A DNA stretch of 64,000 nucleotides from JAGQKC01 sp965223675 (GTDB lineage Bacteria; Nitrospirota; Nitrospiria; Nitrospirales; UBA8639), in assembly GCA_965223675.1 (NCBI GenBank), contig OZ245013.1:4154001-4218000 (forward strand), given 5' to 3'. A model generated the notes under the pieces. That model had not been told where the DNA came from and made no database searches. It saw only the letters and a program-made list of their open reading frames with translations. Below, piece by piece: positions 54,023 through 62,436 of the stretch. Position 1 is the stretch's first letter. Each line of letters starts with the position of its first letter. Both the position numbers and the translations under genes were made by a program.

Positions 54023-56647
54023 GTGAAGCAACAGCCTGCAGTAGGGCTATACAATATCTATAAGATTTGGCAGGAGTCCCTTAAGCAACTCACAGATTCA
54101 CTTCCTCATGATTTTCCCTGCATTGGCGATCCATTTCCAGGGAGCCGGCGTGTTGGTGACGAGATTTCGAGCCAAATATTTCAACTATTAGGTCAGCGTA
54201 CTTTTCCTTCAAAGCTTGAAGCCGATTTAATTAGCCTGCAGCAATTATTTATCGATTTCGATGCAATTCAGACGCAACGAGAACGCCAGGCTCGTCTGAC
54301 CCAAGCACAGAAAATATTGAGAGACATTGACCCTGAAAGTCGGATAGGTCTTTTGGCATCAGCGCGGCCTGAATCTCCAGCACCTGCTATCTCAAAAGCG
54401 CAAAGGCTGAATCAGCCATATTCAACTTCGCGAGAAAATCTATGGAATATTCCGATTCGCTATGCCAAAGGGGTGGGGCCAAGGCGAGCACGCCTCTTAG
54501 ATAAACTTGGTGTGGTGACGATTGAAGATGCGTTTTGGTTTCTTCCATGGCGCTATGAGGATTGGTCCGAGATCCTTCCTATTCATCAACTACAATCTAA
54601 CATGAAAGTCACCATTTCCGGAAAAGTGACCTCATGCCAATTACGACGAACGTCACGGAAAGGTTTGGTGATTGTCACGATCTCCGTTAATGATGGGACA
54701 GGAACCCTAGAAGCTGTATTTTTTAATCAGCCATTTTTAGAGCAAACTTTTGTGGTTGGGACGCCTCTGGTCTTACATGGTGAAATTTCTACGGGCAAAA
54801 GCAGTTTTGCCCCTCTTCGAATGCAAGGGCCTCAATATGAACTGCTTCGAAGTGATATGAACGCAGGAAAGGGGCTGAGTCGACTCGTTCCCGTTTATCA
54901 TGAAACAAAGGGCATCACGACACGTCAGTTTCGACGAGTATTGAAGGGGCTTCATGAGCGCTACGAGCATGCCATTGAAGAACTTCTGTCGCCAGATTTA
55001 TTAGAGGAGCTTCAATTGCCACCATTAAGAGCTGCCATGACGGCACTCCACTTCCCTGAAAATACGGAGAATGTGGAAATGCTCAATCAAGGCATAACTT
55101 TCTCACATCGACGCTTGGCATTCGAGGAGTTCCTCCTTCTTCAGCTTGCCTTAGCGGTACGTCGACGAATGGTAAAAATAGAGTCTGAAGGTATCGCCTT
55201 TTCAGCTAGTCAAGATCTGGTTAGAAATTTTCGGGATCTTTTACCCTTTAGACTGACCGCCGCACAACAACGAGTGATCCAGGAGATTCAGGCAGATATG
55301 GTTGCGTCCACTTCGATGAACCGTCTTCTTCAAGGAGACGTGGGTTCAGGAAAGACTATGGTGGCGCTTCATGCCATGGTTTTAGCATGTGGGTCAGGTT
55401 ATCAAGCGGTGTTGATGGCGCCTACTGAGGTCCTGAGTGAACAGCATTTTCTGACACTTGAACCATATTTTACCCAACTTGGACTGACAGCGGTATTAAT
55501 AAAAGGGGGACAGTCAGCTCAGGAACGTGCAAAGTATCTTAAGCAACTGGCCTCTGGTCAGGCGCAAGTGGCTCTGGGGACGCATGCCTTACTGCAGCCA
55601 GAAGTGATGTTTCAGGACCTTGGATTAGTCGTCGTGGATGAACAACACAAATTTGGTGTTGTTCAACGCGCGCAACTGAGAAAAAAAAGTGCTCGTCTTC
55701 CCGATGTCTTAGTGATGACGGCAACCCCGATCCCTCGAACACTGGCCATGACGGTATATGGTGATTTAGACGTATCGGTCATAGATGCGCTGCCTCCTGG
55801 GCGAAAGCCCGTAGAGACGTTCTTATTCAATGCTTCAAAGCGAGAAAGAGCCTATGCCCTCCTTCGAAAGGAGGTTGAAGCGGGCCGTCAAGCCTACATC
55901 GTCTATCCGCTCGTTGAGCCTTCTGAAAAAATGGATTTGCAGGCAGCCGCTCAAGCTGCGGACGAGTTACAACGAAAAAAGTTTCCGGAGTTGAAGGTTG
56001 GTCTCTTGCATGGTCGAATGAAATCCAAAGACAAGCAAACAATCATGAAGGCTTTTAAGGAAGGGACAATCCACATTCTCGTGGCGACGACCGTCATTGA
56101 GGTTGGGGTTGATGTGTCGAATGCGACTGTTTTGCTGATTGAACATGCTGAGCGATTTGGACTGGCTCAGCTACACCAATTGCGCGGACGTGTAGGACGG
56201 GGAACCGATCAAGCGTATTGTTTGTTAGTCCAGTCGGCGTCAAAACCTGTCGTACGCGAGAGTCAATCCGGACCGCTATTCAATTTGCCTCCGTCTCGTG
56301 ACTTACCGGCTTCAGAAGTGAGTCAGCATGTACAGACCCACGAGGACTTTCAGAGAGAAAGCCATCGTCTCCAAATGTTCAGTCGTTGCGCTGATGGATT
56401 TACCTTGGCCGAGGAAGATCTGAAAATTCGTGGTCCGGGAAACCTCTTAGGGGTGCAACAATGGGGTGCGGTTGACTTTCGAGTCGCACAACTTCTTCGA
56501 GATCAGGACCTTCTCCATCAAGCCAAAAGGGTTGCAAGCCAACTAACCAGTCAGGACCCTCAACTCAAAGCATCTGAACTGCAAGGGTTGAAGGCCGCTA
56601 TGCTCAGGAAATGGGGAAAAACATTTGAATTGGGCTCTATCGGATAA
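54023..56647 (+). CDS. recG: ATP-dependent DNA helicase RecG
   Basis: 874 residues, longer than E. coli RecG (about 690) by an N-terminal extension of roughly 140 residues with no known fold. Then the wedge OB domain (about 195-280), helicase motif I 'LLQGDVGSGKT', DEQH-type motif II 'VVDEQHKFG', 'TATPIPRTLA', and motif VI 'QLRGRVGRG'. It remodels stalled forks and branched DNA. GTG start with AGGA 8 bases upstream. The extension occurs in several phyla. Confidence 0.95.
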   Translation: MKQQPAVGLYNIYKIWQESLKQLTDSLPHDFPCIGDPFPGSRRVGDEISSQIFQLLGQRTFPSKLEADLISLQQLFIDFDAIQTQRERQARLTQAQKILRDIDPESRIGLLASARPESPAPAISKAQRLNQPYSTSRENLWNIPIRYAKGVGPRRARLLDKLGVVTIEDAFWFLPWRYEDWSEILPIHQLQSNMKVTISGKVTSCQLRRTSRKGLVIVTISVNDGTGTLEAVFFNQPFLEQTFVVGTPLVLHGEISTGKSSFAPLRMQGPQYELLRSDMNAGKGLSRLVPVYHETKGITTRQFRRVLKGLHERYEHAIEELLSPDLLEELQLPPLRAAMTALHFPENTENVEMLNQGITFSHRRLAFEEFLLLQLALAVRRRMVKIESEGIAFSASQDLVRNFRDLLPFRLTAAQQRVIQEIQADMVASTSMNRLLQGDVGSGKTMVALHAMVLACGSGYQAVLMAPTEVLSEQHFLTLEPYFTQLGLTAVLIKGGQSAQERAKYLKQLASGQAQVALGTHALLQPEVMFQDLGLVVVDEQHKFGVVQRAQLRKKSARLPDVLVMTATPIPRTLAMTVYGDLDVSVIDALPPGRKPVETFLFNASKRERAYALLRKEVEAGRQAYIVYPLVEPSEKMDLQAAAQAADELQRKKFPELKVGLLHGRMKSKDKQTIMKAFKEGTIHILVATTVIEVGVDVSNATVLLIEHAERFGLAQLHQLRGRVGRGTDQAYCLLVQSASKPVVRESQSGPLFNLPPSRDLPASEVSQHVQTHEDFQRESHRLQMFSRCADGFTLAEEDLKIRGPGNLLGVQQWGAVDFRVAQLLRDQDLLHQAKRVASQLTSQDPQLKASELQGLKAAMLRKWGKTFELGSIG

Positions 56648-56763
56648 TCAGCCTTGTAGGACAGAAGTCGGGAATTGAAATGCAAGCCACTGATTTATTT
56701 GAAATTTTCTATCTCATGGTTTGACCTCCTGAAACGTTCATGCTAGAAGTTGCGGTCTACCAT

Positions 56764-56850
56764 GCCCGGATGGCGGAACTGGCAGACGCGCCGGACTCAA
56801 AATCCGGTTCTCGCAAGAGAGTGGGAGTTCGACCCTCCCTCCGGGCACCA
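56764..56850 (+). tRNA. tRNA-Leu(CAA)
   Basis: Class II tRNA, 87 bases. Acceptor GCCCGGA/TCCGGGC, anticodon stem CCGGA/TCCGG with loop CTCAAAA giving anticodon CAA, a long variable arm (TTCTCGCAAGAGAGT region), T-loop TTCGACC, discriminator A and encoded CCA. A TTGACC box with TAGAAG 17 bases on lies 40-60 bases upstream. The opposite-strand frame is a shadow. Confidence 0.97.
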
Positions 56851-57036
56851 GAAGGCTCTCTATTCAGATAATGGGATTTTTGAGTAAAATGAGAATGTCT
56901 GGAAGTTGACGATGGCACTTGACAGCGCAGAGACAGTTGACTATAGTTGGTCCCCTTAAAACTGGAAATAGAGTTCAAGTTCGTTTCAATCCATTTTTTT
57001 ACCGATTATTCACTTACACTTCCAAGGAGGAGCCAC

Positions 57037-57792
57037 ATGCGGAAGTTAGGGTATTTTGGAGCAGCAATCATTCTTGCAGGCTCGGTGAGCGTGGCAGTGG
57101 GGCAAGAGCGTGCGCCTCAACATTCTGGGTTCGGTACGGGCGTCGGTGAATCGCAGGGTTCCGGGACGAGAGCTCGTGTCATGGATGAAGATGACATGTT
57201 GCGATATCTGTCCGCACCGGAAACCGTGATGGGGAAAGTTGTCGGAGTTAATTATGCGGCTGGGATTCTCTATCTTGACATGGGTGGAAGTTCCCAAGAC
57301 GAACGTCAAATGCAACGGGGGCCGATGAACATCCAGACCTTGCAATTTGACCAAAACACGAACATAGAAAGCGTCAAGATGGTGAATAAGGGTGATTATA
57401 TCGCCGTCCAAGCGGTTCAAGAAACTGATTCTGACCACAAGTTCAGCACTGGGCGTAAATTAGTGAGAGAAGTCTACGTGCTAGAGGGAAATCAATTGCT
57501 AGGTGGAGGAGACAATCCTGACTTTGGTGGTGGACTGGGTCAACGGCCAGACCAATTGAACTCTGTCGGTCTTCCAGCAACTCACGGGGGGTATACGGGT
57601 GTGCCAGAGGGTGGCATTCAAATGGGCTCAATCAACACCGGAGTTTCAACTTCGGTGGGGAAAATGACTGGTGCGGCACCTTGCTGGCAGTGTGCTCCAC
57701 AACCAGATACGGTTAACGAGCGTACCGACAAGGTTATTGCCACTGATTACGGTTCTGACAGAAAAAATTTCAGCAAGGGAACTGTTCAATAA
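57037..57792 (+). CDS. Exported glycine-rich protein of unknown function
   Basis: 251 residues. Signal peptide (residues 5-21, cleavage near 'SVAVG'). The middle (about 50-150) contains a beta-rich stretch 'VMGKVVGVNYAAGILYLDMGG'. The C-terminal third is glycine-, proline- and asparagine-rich with a C-x-x-C pair ('PCWQCAP'). No family is recognised. The ATG at 57037 is preceded by AAGGAGGAG; the longer frame from 56947 is not supported. A strong terminator follows. Confidence 0.65.
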   Translation: MRKLGYFGAAIILAGSVSVAVGQERAPQHSGFGTGVGESQGSGTRARVMDEDDMLRYLSAPETVMGKVVGVNYAAGILYLDMGGSSQDERQMQRGPMNIQTLQFDQNTNIESVKMVNKGDYIAVQAVQETDSDHKFSTGRKLVREVYVLEGNQLLGGGDNPDFGGGLGQRPDQLNSVGLPATHGGYTGVPEGGIQMGSINTGVSTSVGKMTGAAPCWQCAPQPDTVNERTDKVIATDYGSDRKNFSKGTVQ

Positions 57793-57823
57793 GCGAGAAA
57801 CAGATTTTCCCTTTAAGTGTAGT

Positions 57824-57865
57824 AAAAGAGCGTGCTGGTCCCAAAGCCAGTACGCTCTTTTTGTA
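57824..57865 (+). terminator. Rho-independent terminator
   Basis: AAAGAGCGTGCTGG pairs with CCAGTACGCTCTTT (one wobble/mismatch) around a short loop and runs into T5. It ends the exported-protein gene and precedes the TusA-like gene. Confidence 0.88.
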
Positions 57866-57884
57866 TTGAGGAGATGACATTATT

Positions 57885-58133
57885 GTGGGTGTGATAGATG
57901 CTGACGAAGAACTTGATTTACGTGGAGTGATTTGTCCGTATAATTTTGTGAAAACAAAATTGAAGCTTGAGACTATGCCGTCGGGTAAAGTTCTGGTTGT
58001 TTTTTTGGATGCGGGGGATCCTATTCAAAACGTTCCGCAAAGTATTGAAAATGAGGGACATAAAGTTCTTCATCAAGAATCCGTCGATCAGGCTTTTCGA
58101 GTATATATTCAAAAAAATCTATATAAAGAATAA
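57885..58133 (+). CDS. TusA-family sulfurtransferase-like protein
   Basis: 82 residues. The hallmark 'LDLRGVICPYNFVKTKLKLE' (L-D-x-x-G-x-x-C-P with the sulfur-carrying cysteine) is near residues 10-29, followed by 'PIQNVPQSIENEGHKV'. It carries persulfide sulfur for tRNA thiolation, cofactor synthesis or sulfur oxidation. GTG start; GAGGAG lies about 11 bases upstream. The usual second proline of the CPxP motif is absent (CPYN). Converges with rsmI. Confidence 0.85.
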   Translation: MGVIDADEELDLRGVICPYNFVKTKLKLETMPSGKVLVVFLDAGDPIQNVPQSIENEGHKVLHQESVDQAFRVYIQKNLYKE

Positions 58134-58139
58134 AAAGCC

Positions 58140-58838
58140 TTATTGAAGGCGTTCACGATTTTTCGTGCGATTGCCTTCGATTAATAGTGTTATTTCCCCC
58201 TTCACTCGTGAGGGTAGGGCAGACTTCAGTAATTCTTCAGCCGTTCCTCTCAGGAATGTTTCATTGAGCTTCGTGAGTTCTCGTGCGATCACAATTTTTC
58301 TCGAACCAAATAAATCTTGAATAGATTCTAAGGTTGTCCGAATCCGATAGGGGGTTTCAAAAAGAATTATTGTTCGCGGTTCCTGAACAAGGGATCTGAG
58401 AAATCTATTCCTTGCTCCAGATTTTTTAGGCAAGAACCCTTGGAAGATAAATGCATCGGGAGGAAGCCCTGAAGCCGTTAACCCAGCAAGAATGGCAGAT
58501 GCTCCAGGAATTGGGACGACCGAAATTTGCTGATTGAGAGTCGCCCGCACGAGAAAATATCCTGGATCTGAAATCAACGGGGTCCCTGCGTCAGAGACTA
58601 CGGCAATATTCGCTCCATCTGCGAGTCGTTCGAGGAGAATTGGGGTTTTTTCTTCTTTGTTATAATCATGGTAACTGGTCAGGGGAGTGTGAATGTCATA
58701 ATATGTACAGAGCTTTTGAGTTCGTCTCGTGTCTTCCGCTGCGATAATCGTGACTTCTTTCAAAATCCTTATGGCCCGAAAAGTCATATCCTCAAGATTT
58801 CCAATCGGGGTGCTCACGATAAACAGAATTCCGGCCAT
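58140..58838 (-). CDS. rsmI: 16S rRNA 2'-O-methyltransferase RsmI
   Basis: 232 residues of a tetrapyrrole-methylase-type fold. 'STPIGNLEDMTFRAI', 'AAEDTRRTQKL', 'VSDAGTPLISDPG' and 'LFETPYRI' are diagnostic. It methylates the ribose of C1402 in 16S rRNA. ATG at 58838. Single gene, divergent from the haem operon. Confidence 0.96.
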   Translation of the reverse strand: MAGILFIVSTPIGNLEDMTFRAIRILKEVTIIAAEDTRRTQKLCTYYDIHTPLTSYHDYNKEEKTPILLERLADGANIAVVSDAGTPLISDPGYFLVRATLNQQISVVPIPGASAILAGLTASGLPPDAFIFQGFLPKKSGARNRFLRSLVQEPRTIILFETPYRIRTTLESIQDLFGSRKIVIARELTKLNETFLRGTAEELLKSALPSRVKGEITLLIEGNRTKNRERLQ

Positions 58839-58915
58839 GGTCGACTGCCTTTTTAATGAGTGACTAGTTTCTCGTTTCCAATCAAATATCTGTGTTGGAT
58901 ACCATAGCCAACCTC

Positions 58916-58943
58916 ACAAAAGACACAACTTCATGTCTTTTGT
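58916..58943. repeat. Perfect 10 bp hairpin
   Basis: ACAAAAGACA and TGTCTTTTGT around an 8-base loop. It is near the start of rsmI and could be an operator or part of a transcript; there is no U-run typical of a terminator. Confidence 0.65.
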
Positions 58944-59102
58944 ACACTCATGAGAGTTGTGGCAAGCTTGGGATCGAGAGTTGATCTCAAAAAAATCCTT
59001 CCATTTTCGATATTTTTGCTTCCTTGACCTCCAATAAGCCCAAGTCTATACTCAAAAATTGTGTTGTAAAGGTTTACGATTATTCCTTTAAGTAAGCGAG
59101 AA

Positions 59103-59197
59103 CTCGCCGTCTGGAAAGGCGGGGATGAGAGCAAGGTCCAGTGCTTCCGGTTTCCGTGCACTGGATAAGCGAAGTGTGAATCGAAAAGTACCACTTC
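59103..59197 (+). ncRNA. Candidate structured 5' leader of the haem operon
   Basis: Three stems follow in series: CTCGCC/GGCGGG (59103-59108/59118-59123), TCCAGTGC/GCACTGGA (59137-59144/59158-59165) and GAAGTG/CACTTC (59171-59176/59192-59197). The purine-rich link GGATGAGAGCAAGG is typical of conserved RNA cores. It lies 34 bases before the first gene of the haem operon. It does not match any riboswitch class I can name. Confidence 0.4.
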
Positions 59198-59230
59198 CGT
59201 AAGAGCGTAGGTCTATATAAAGAGGGCATT

Positions 59231-60040
59231 ATGGCTGAGACTCTCATTGGAGTCACGATGGTTTTCTACTTTGTGGGGACCATTGTTTTTCTCGTCTACC
59301 TACTGCGGCGCTCGGAGTTTTTGTCAAAAGGCGCTTTGGCTTTAGCTGGATTTGGGTTTCTGTCGCATTCCTTTGCGCTATTAGCCAAATCCGTAGCTCT
59401 TGGGCATATCCCACTTATGACCTTTCAGGAGGCAATGTCTTTTTTCGCATGGACGTTAGTCCTTGTTTTTCTGGGGGTTGTGTGGAAACGAGGGTTGCAT
59501 GTCCTTGGCGCCTTTATCTTACCCTTAGCCTTTCTTTCCTTAGTCTCTGCGAGTATCGCGCCGGTTGGATCGCCTGGATTCCATCCCATGTTTGAAACGG
59601 TTTGGGTACACGTCACCTTAAGTATGTTAGGAACGGTTGGATTCGCCGTAGCGTTTGTCGCTGGAATTATGTACCTCATGCAAGATCGCATGCTCAAATC
59701 TAAACAGTTTAATGCGTTGTACATAAAGCTTCCTCCACTAGACTTTTTGGATTCCTTAAATCAGCGGTCAATCCTCTTGGGATTTCCTTTTTTGACTCTT
59801 GGCATCCTAACTGGATCTCTGTCAGCACATCTTACTCTTGGATCATACATGAGCTGGAATCCAGAACAGATATGGGCTTTAGTGACTTGGATTTTTTATT
59901 TTGCCGTGTTGCTTGGCCGTGTCACGGTGGGATGGCGAGCTAAGAAAGCTGCCTACTTGACGATCGTCGGCTTTGCAGGAGTGATTCTCACATTTGCCGG
60001 GGTGATTTTGAAGAACCATGGTCCATTGGGAACCCTATGA
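59231..60040 (+). CDS. Cytochrome c assembly protein CcsA/HemX-like
   Basis: 269 residues, eight membrane helices. The haem-handling region 'SYMSWNPEQIWALVTW' corresponds to the W-rich motif of CcsA/ResC, and histidines lie in 'GFHPMFETVWVHVTLSM'. It could deliver haem to apocytochromes or, as HemX, tune HemA levels. It overlaps hemA by 4 bases (ATGA) and opens the haem operon. GAGGG lies 4-5 bases before the ATG. Confidence 0.88.
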   Translation: MAETLIGVTMVFYFVGTIVFLVYLLRRSEFLSKGALALAGFGFLSHSFALLAKSVALGHIPLMTFQEAMSFFAWTLVLVFLGVVWKRGLHVLGAFILPLAFLSLVSASIAPVGSPGFHPMFETVWVHVTLSMLGTVGFAVAFVAGIMYLMQDRMLKSKQFNALYIKLPPLDFLDSLNQRSILLGFPFLTLGILTGSLSAHLTLGSYMSWNPEQIWALVTWIFYFAVLLGRVTVGWRAKKAAYLTIVGFAGVILTFAGVILKNHGPLGTL

Positions 60041-61446
60041 ATATCATTGTTGTCGGGCTAAGTCATAGAACCGCTCCCGTTGAGCTACGAGAACGCCTGG
60101 CTATCCCAGAAAGTCGTATGGGTGAGGCCTTAGCTCGACTACTGGCCTATCCTAGTGTCAAAGAGGGCATGTTTCTATCAACATGTAATCGTGTGGAAGT
60201 CTATGCCGTTGTTAAGGACATGGAGGCAGGGTTTTCCCAAATTCAGGATTTTCTCGTATCGACGCATTTTTCACTTTCGGTTGATGAGCTCTTTCCATAT
60301 TTGTATCGTTATTCAGATGAGTCGACCATTAAACATTTATTTCGAGTCGCGTCAAGTCTTGATTCAATGGTCATTGGCGAGCCTCAAATTCTCGGGCAAG
60401 TCAAAGATGCCTTTGAATTGACGCTAGCTCATCGAACAAGCGGAGTCATTCTGAATAAGTTTGTCAAAAAGGCGATTTCAGTGGGTAAAGGAGTTCGAAC
60501 CCAAACTAGAATCGCAGAATATGCTGTTTCAGTGAGTTATGCTGGTGTAGAGCTTGCTAAAAAGATTTTTTCAAGCCTAAAAGATCAAACAGTGTTATTG
60601 GTCGGGGCTGGCGAAATGGGAAAGCTAGCAGCTCGTCATCTCGTGAATTCCGGGGTCAAGCAGATGATGGTGACGACAAGAAATACACACCGAGCTCTCA
60701 ATCTTGCAGAGCAGTTTAATGGGTCCGTGATTCCGTTTGAAGAGTTTCGTTCCGCCCTGTCAACGGCTGATATTGTTATTTGTGCCACCGGGGCTCCGTA
60801 TTATGTTATTTCCTCAGAAGATATCCAGTGGGCTATTCGGCAGCGTATGAATCGTCCGATGTTTCTCATTGATATCTCGGTGCCTCGCAATATTGACCCT
60901 GCGGGGAAAGATATTGATAACGCATTTGTGTTTGATATTGATGATCTCAAAACACATGTTGGGCAGAACCAAGAGGAACGACGAAAAGAAGCAGATAAGG
61001 CCGAGGGATTAGTTAAAGAAGAAGTTGATGTGATGCTTTCCTGGCTACGTGGGCTGGAGGCGACTCCGACGATTGTGGCACTTCGAAAACGTGCTGAAGA
61101 GATCAAGCAAGCCGAGGTCGATAAAGTCCTTTGTCGATTGGATAATATTTCTCCAAATCAACAAAAAGCGATCGAGGGATTAGCCTCAGCTATTGTGAAT
61201 AAACTCTTACATGGTTCTTTGGTAACATTGAAGTCCGAAGCTCAATCAAAAAATGGATTTACATTTATTGAAGCTGCTCGACGGTTTTTTGACTTGACTG
61301 AAGCTGAAATGAATCACAGACAATCGGATGAAGATCCTTCCTTAAACGTAATGCGTGATAGTGAAACTGAAAAAGAACAATCTTCGCCTAGCGGACGAAA
61401 TTTTGGAGAAATTTTTGAGGAAAAGACTAAAGAGCATGATGCGTAG
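60037..61446 (+). CDS. hemA: Glutamyl-tRNA reductase
   Basis: 469 residues. Catalytic C50 in 'LSTCNRVEVYAV', 'SLDSMVIGEPQILGQVK', NADPH-fold 'LLVGAGEMGKLAARH' and the C-terminal dimerisation helices. First committed step of tetrapyrrole synthesis by the C5 route. The last 40 residues are a charged extension. Followed by hemC after 42 bases. Confidence 0.97.
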   Translation: MNIIVVGLSHRTAPVELRERLAIPESRMGEALARLLAYPSVKEGMFLSTCNRVEVYAVVKDMEAGFSQIQDFLVSTHFSLSVDELFPYLYRYSDESTIKHLFRVASSLDSMVIGEPQILGQVKDAFELTLAHRTSGVILNKFVKKAISVGKGVRTQTRIAEYAVSVSYAGVELAKKIFSSLKDQTVLLVGAGEMGKLAARHLVNSGVKQMMVTTRNTHRALNLAEQFNGSVIPFEEFRSALSTADIVICATGAPYYVISSEDIQWAIRQRMNRPMFLIDISVPRNIDPAGKDIDNAFVFDIDDLKTHVGQNQEERRKEADKAEGLVKEEVDVMLSWLRGLEATPTIVALRKRAEEIKQAEVDKVLCRLDNISPNQQKAIEGLASAIVNKLLHGSLVTLKSEAQSKNGFTFIEAARRFFDLTEAEMNHRQSDEDPSLNVMRDSETEKEQSSPSGRNFGEIFEEKTKEHDA

Positions 61447-61488
61447 TTCTGATGACCGTATAGACATGCATGGTCATGAGGATTGTTC

Positions 61489-62436
61489 GTGAAGGGGAAA
61501 AATAATGGTCGATCATTGTTAGTGATTGGAACCAGAAGGAGTCGTCTGGCGTTATGGCAAGCAGAATGGGTGAAGTCGCAACTTCAACGAATTGCACCGG
61601 ATTTGTCGGTGAGCCTTCAACGGATTCAGACCAGTGGAGATAAAATTCTAGATGTTCCCTTAGCGAAGATTGGGGGAAAAGGATTATTTGTCAAAGAAAT
61701 TGAAGACGCTTTACTCCGGGGGGAGATTGACCTGGCCGTCCATAGTATGAAGGACGTTCCATCTGTTCTGCCTGATGGGTTAGAAATTGTCTGCGTACCG
61801 GAACGAGAAGATCCGCGCGATGCTTGGGTTTGTCGAGACGGCACATCTTTGGATAAATTGAGGAAGGGCGCTAGAGTTGGGACAAGTAGCCTGCGCCGGC
61901 AAGCTCAACTTCTTCATAATCGGGCAGACCTAGACATTCAGATGCTTCGGGGTAATTTGGATACGCGACTGAAGAAACTCCAACAAGGGAATTATGACGC
62001 GATAGTCCTCGCGGCTGCCGGGTTGCGACGCCTGGGATGGGGGCAGGAAATTTCAGAATACCTCTCCACCGACGTCAGTCTTCCAGCGATTGGGCAAGGG
62101 GCGTTGGGGTTAGAGGGTCGTTCCGATGATAGGTTCCTGAAGGACCTCATGTTGCAATTAGAGGACATGACGGCTCGAGTGACGGTCAATGCCGAGCGAG
62201 CGTTTTTGACTCGATTGGAAGGTGGTTGCCAAGTCCCAATCGCGGGACATGCCGTGATGAAAAATAATCAACTGACACTGGATGGGCTGATCGCGAGTGT
62301 GGATGGAAAACGATACATTCGTGAATCCATATCTGGGTCTCATGATGATGCAGAAAACCTCGGTGTGGAACTCGCGGAACGTCTGTTGGCGGCTGGAGGC
62401 AAACCCATTTTACAAGAGATTTATGGAACGGCATGA
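61489..62436 (+). CDS. hemC: Porphobilinogen deaminase
   Basis: 315 residues. 'GTRRSRLALWQAEWV', 'VHSMKDVPS', 'GTSSLRRQAQL' and the cofactor cysteine in 'LEGGCQVPIAG'. Joins four porphobilinogens into hydroxymethylbilane. GTG at 61489 with GAGGA upstream is preferred to the TTG at 61483. Overlaps the next gene by 4 bases. Confidence 0.96.
   Translation: MKGKNNGRSLLVIGTRRSRLALWQAEWVKSQLQRIAPDLSVSLQRIQTSGDKILDVPLAKIGGKGLFVKEIEDALLRGEIDLAVHSMKDVPSVLPDGLEIVCVPEREDPRDAWVCRDGTSLDKLRKGARVGTSSLRRQAQLLHNRADLDIQMLRGNLDTRLKKLQQGNYDAIVLAAAGLRRLGWGQEISEYLSTDVSLPAIGQGALGLEGRSDDRFLKDLMLQLEDMTARVTVNAERAFLTRLEGGCQVPIAGHAVMKNNQLTLDGLIASVDGKRYIRESISGSHDDAENLGVELAERLLAAGGKPILQEIYGTA

Larger units (their letters stand above)
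58839..59230. other. Divergent spacer with several RNA-like hairpins
   Basis: No gene. It carries a perfect 10 bp hairpin (58916-58943) and a row of three stems close to the haem operon, listed separately. The middle part is AT-rich. Confidence 0.5.

Noticed and set aside
56757..56978. 73-codon minus-strand frame over tRNA-Leu
   Set aside because: Antisense of the tRNA ('GRTPTLLREPDFESG'), not a gene.
59103..59197. TPP or cobalamin riboswitch at the haem leader
   Set aside because: The diagnostic core sequences of both classes are missing although GATGAGA and CTGGATAA look superficially similar to TPP.
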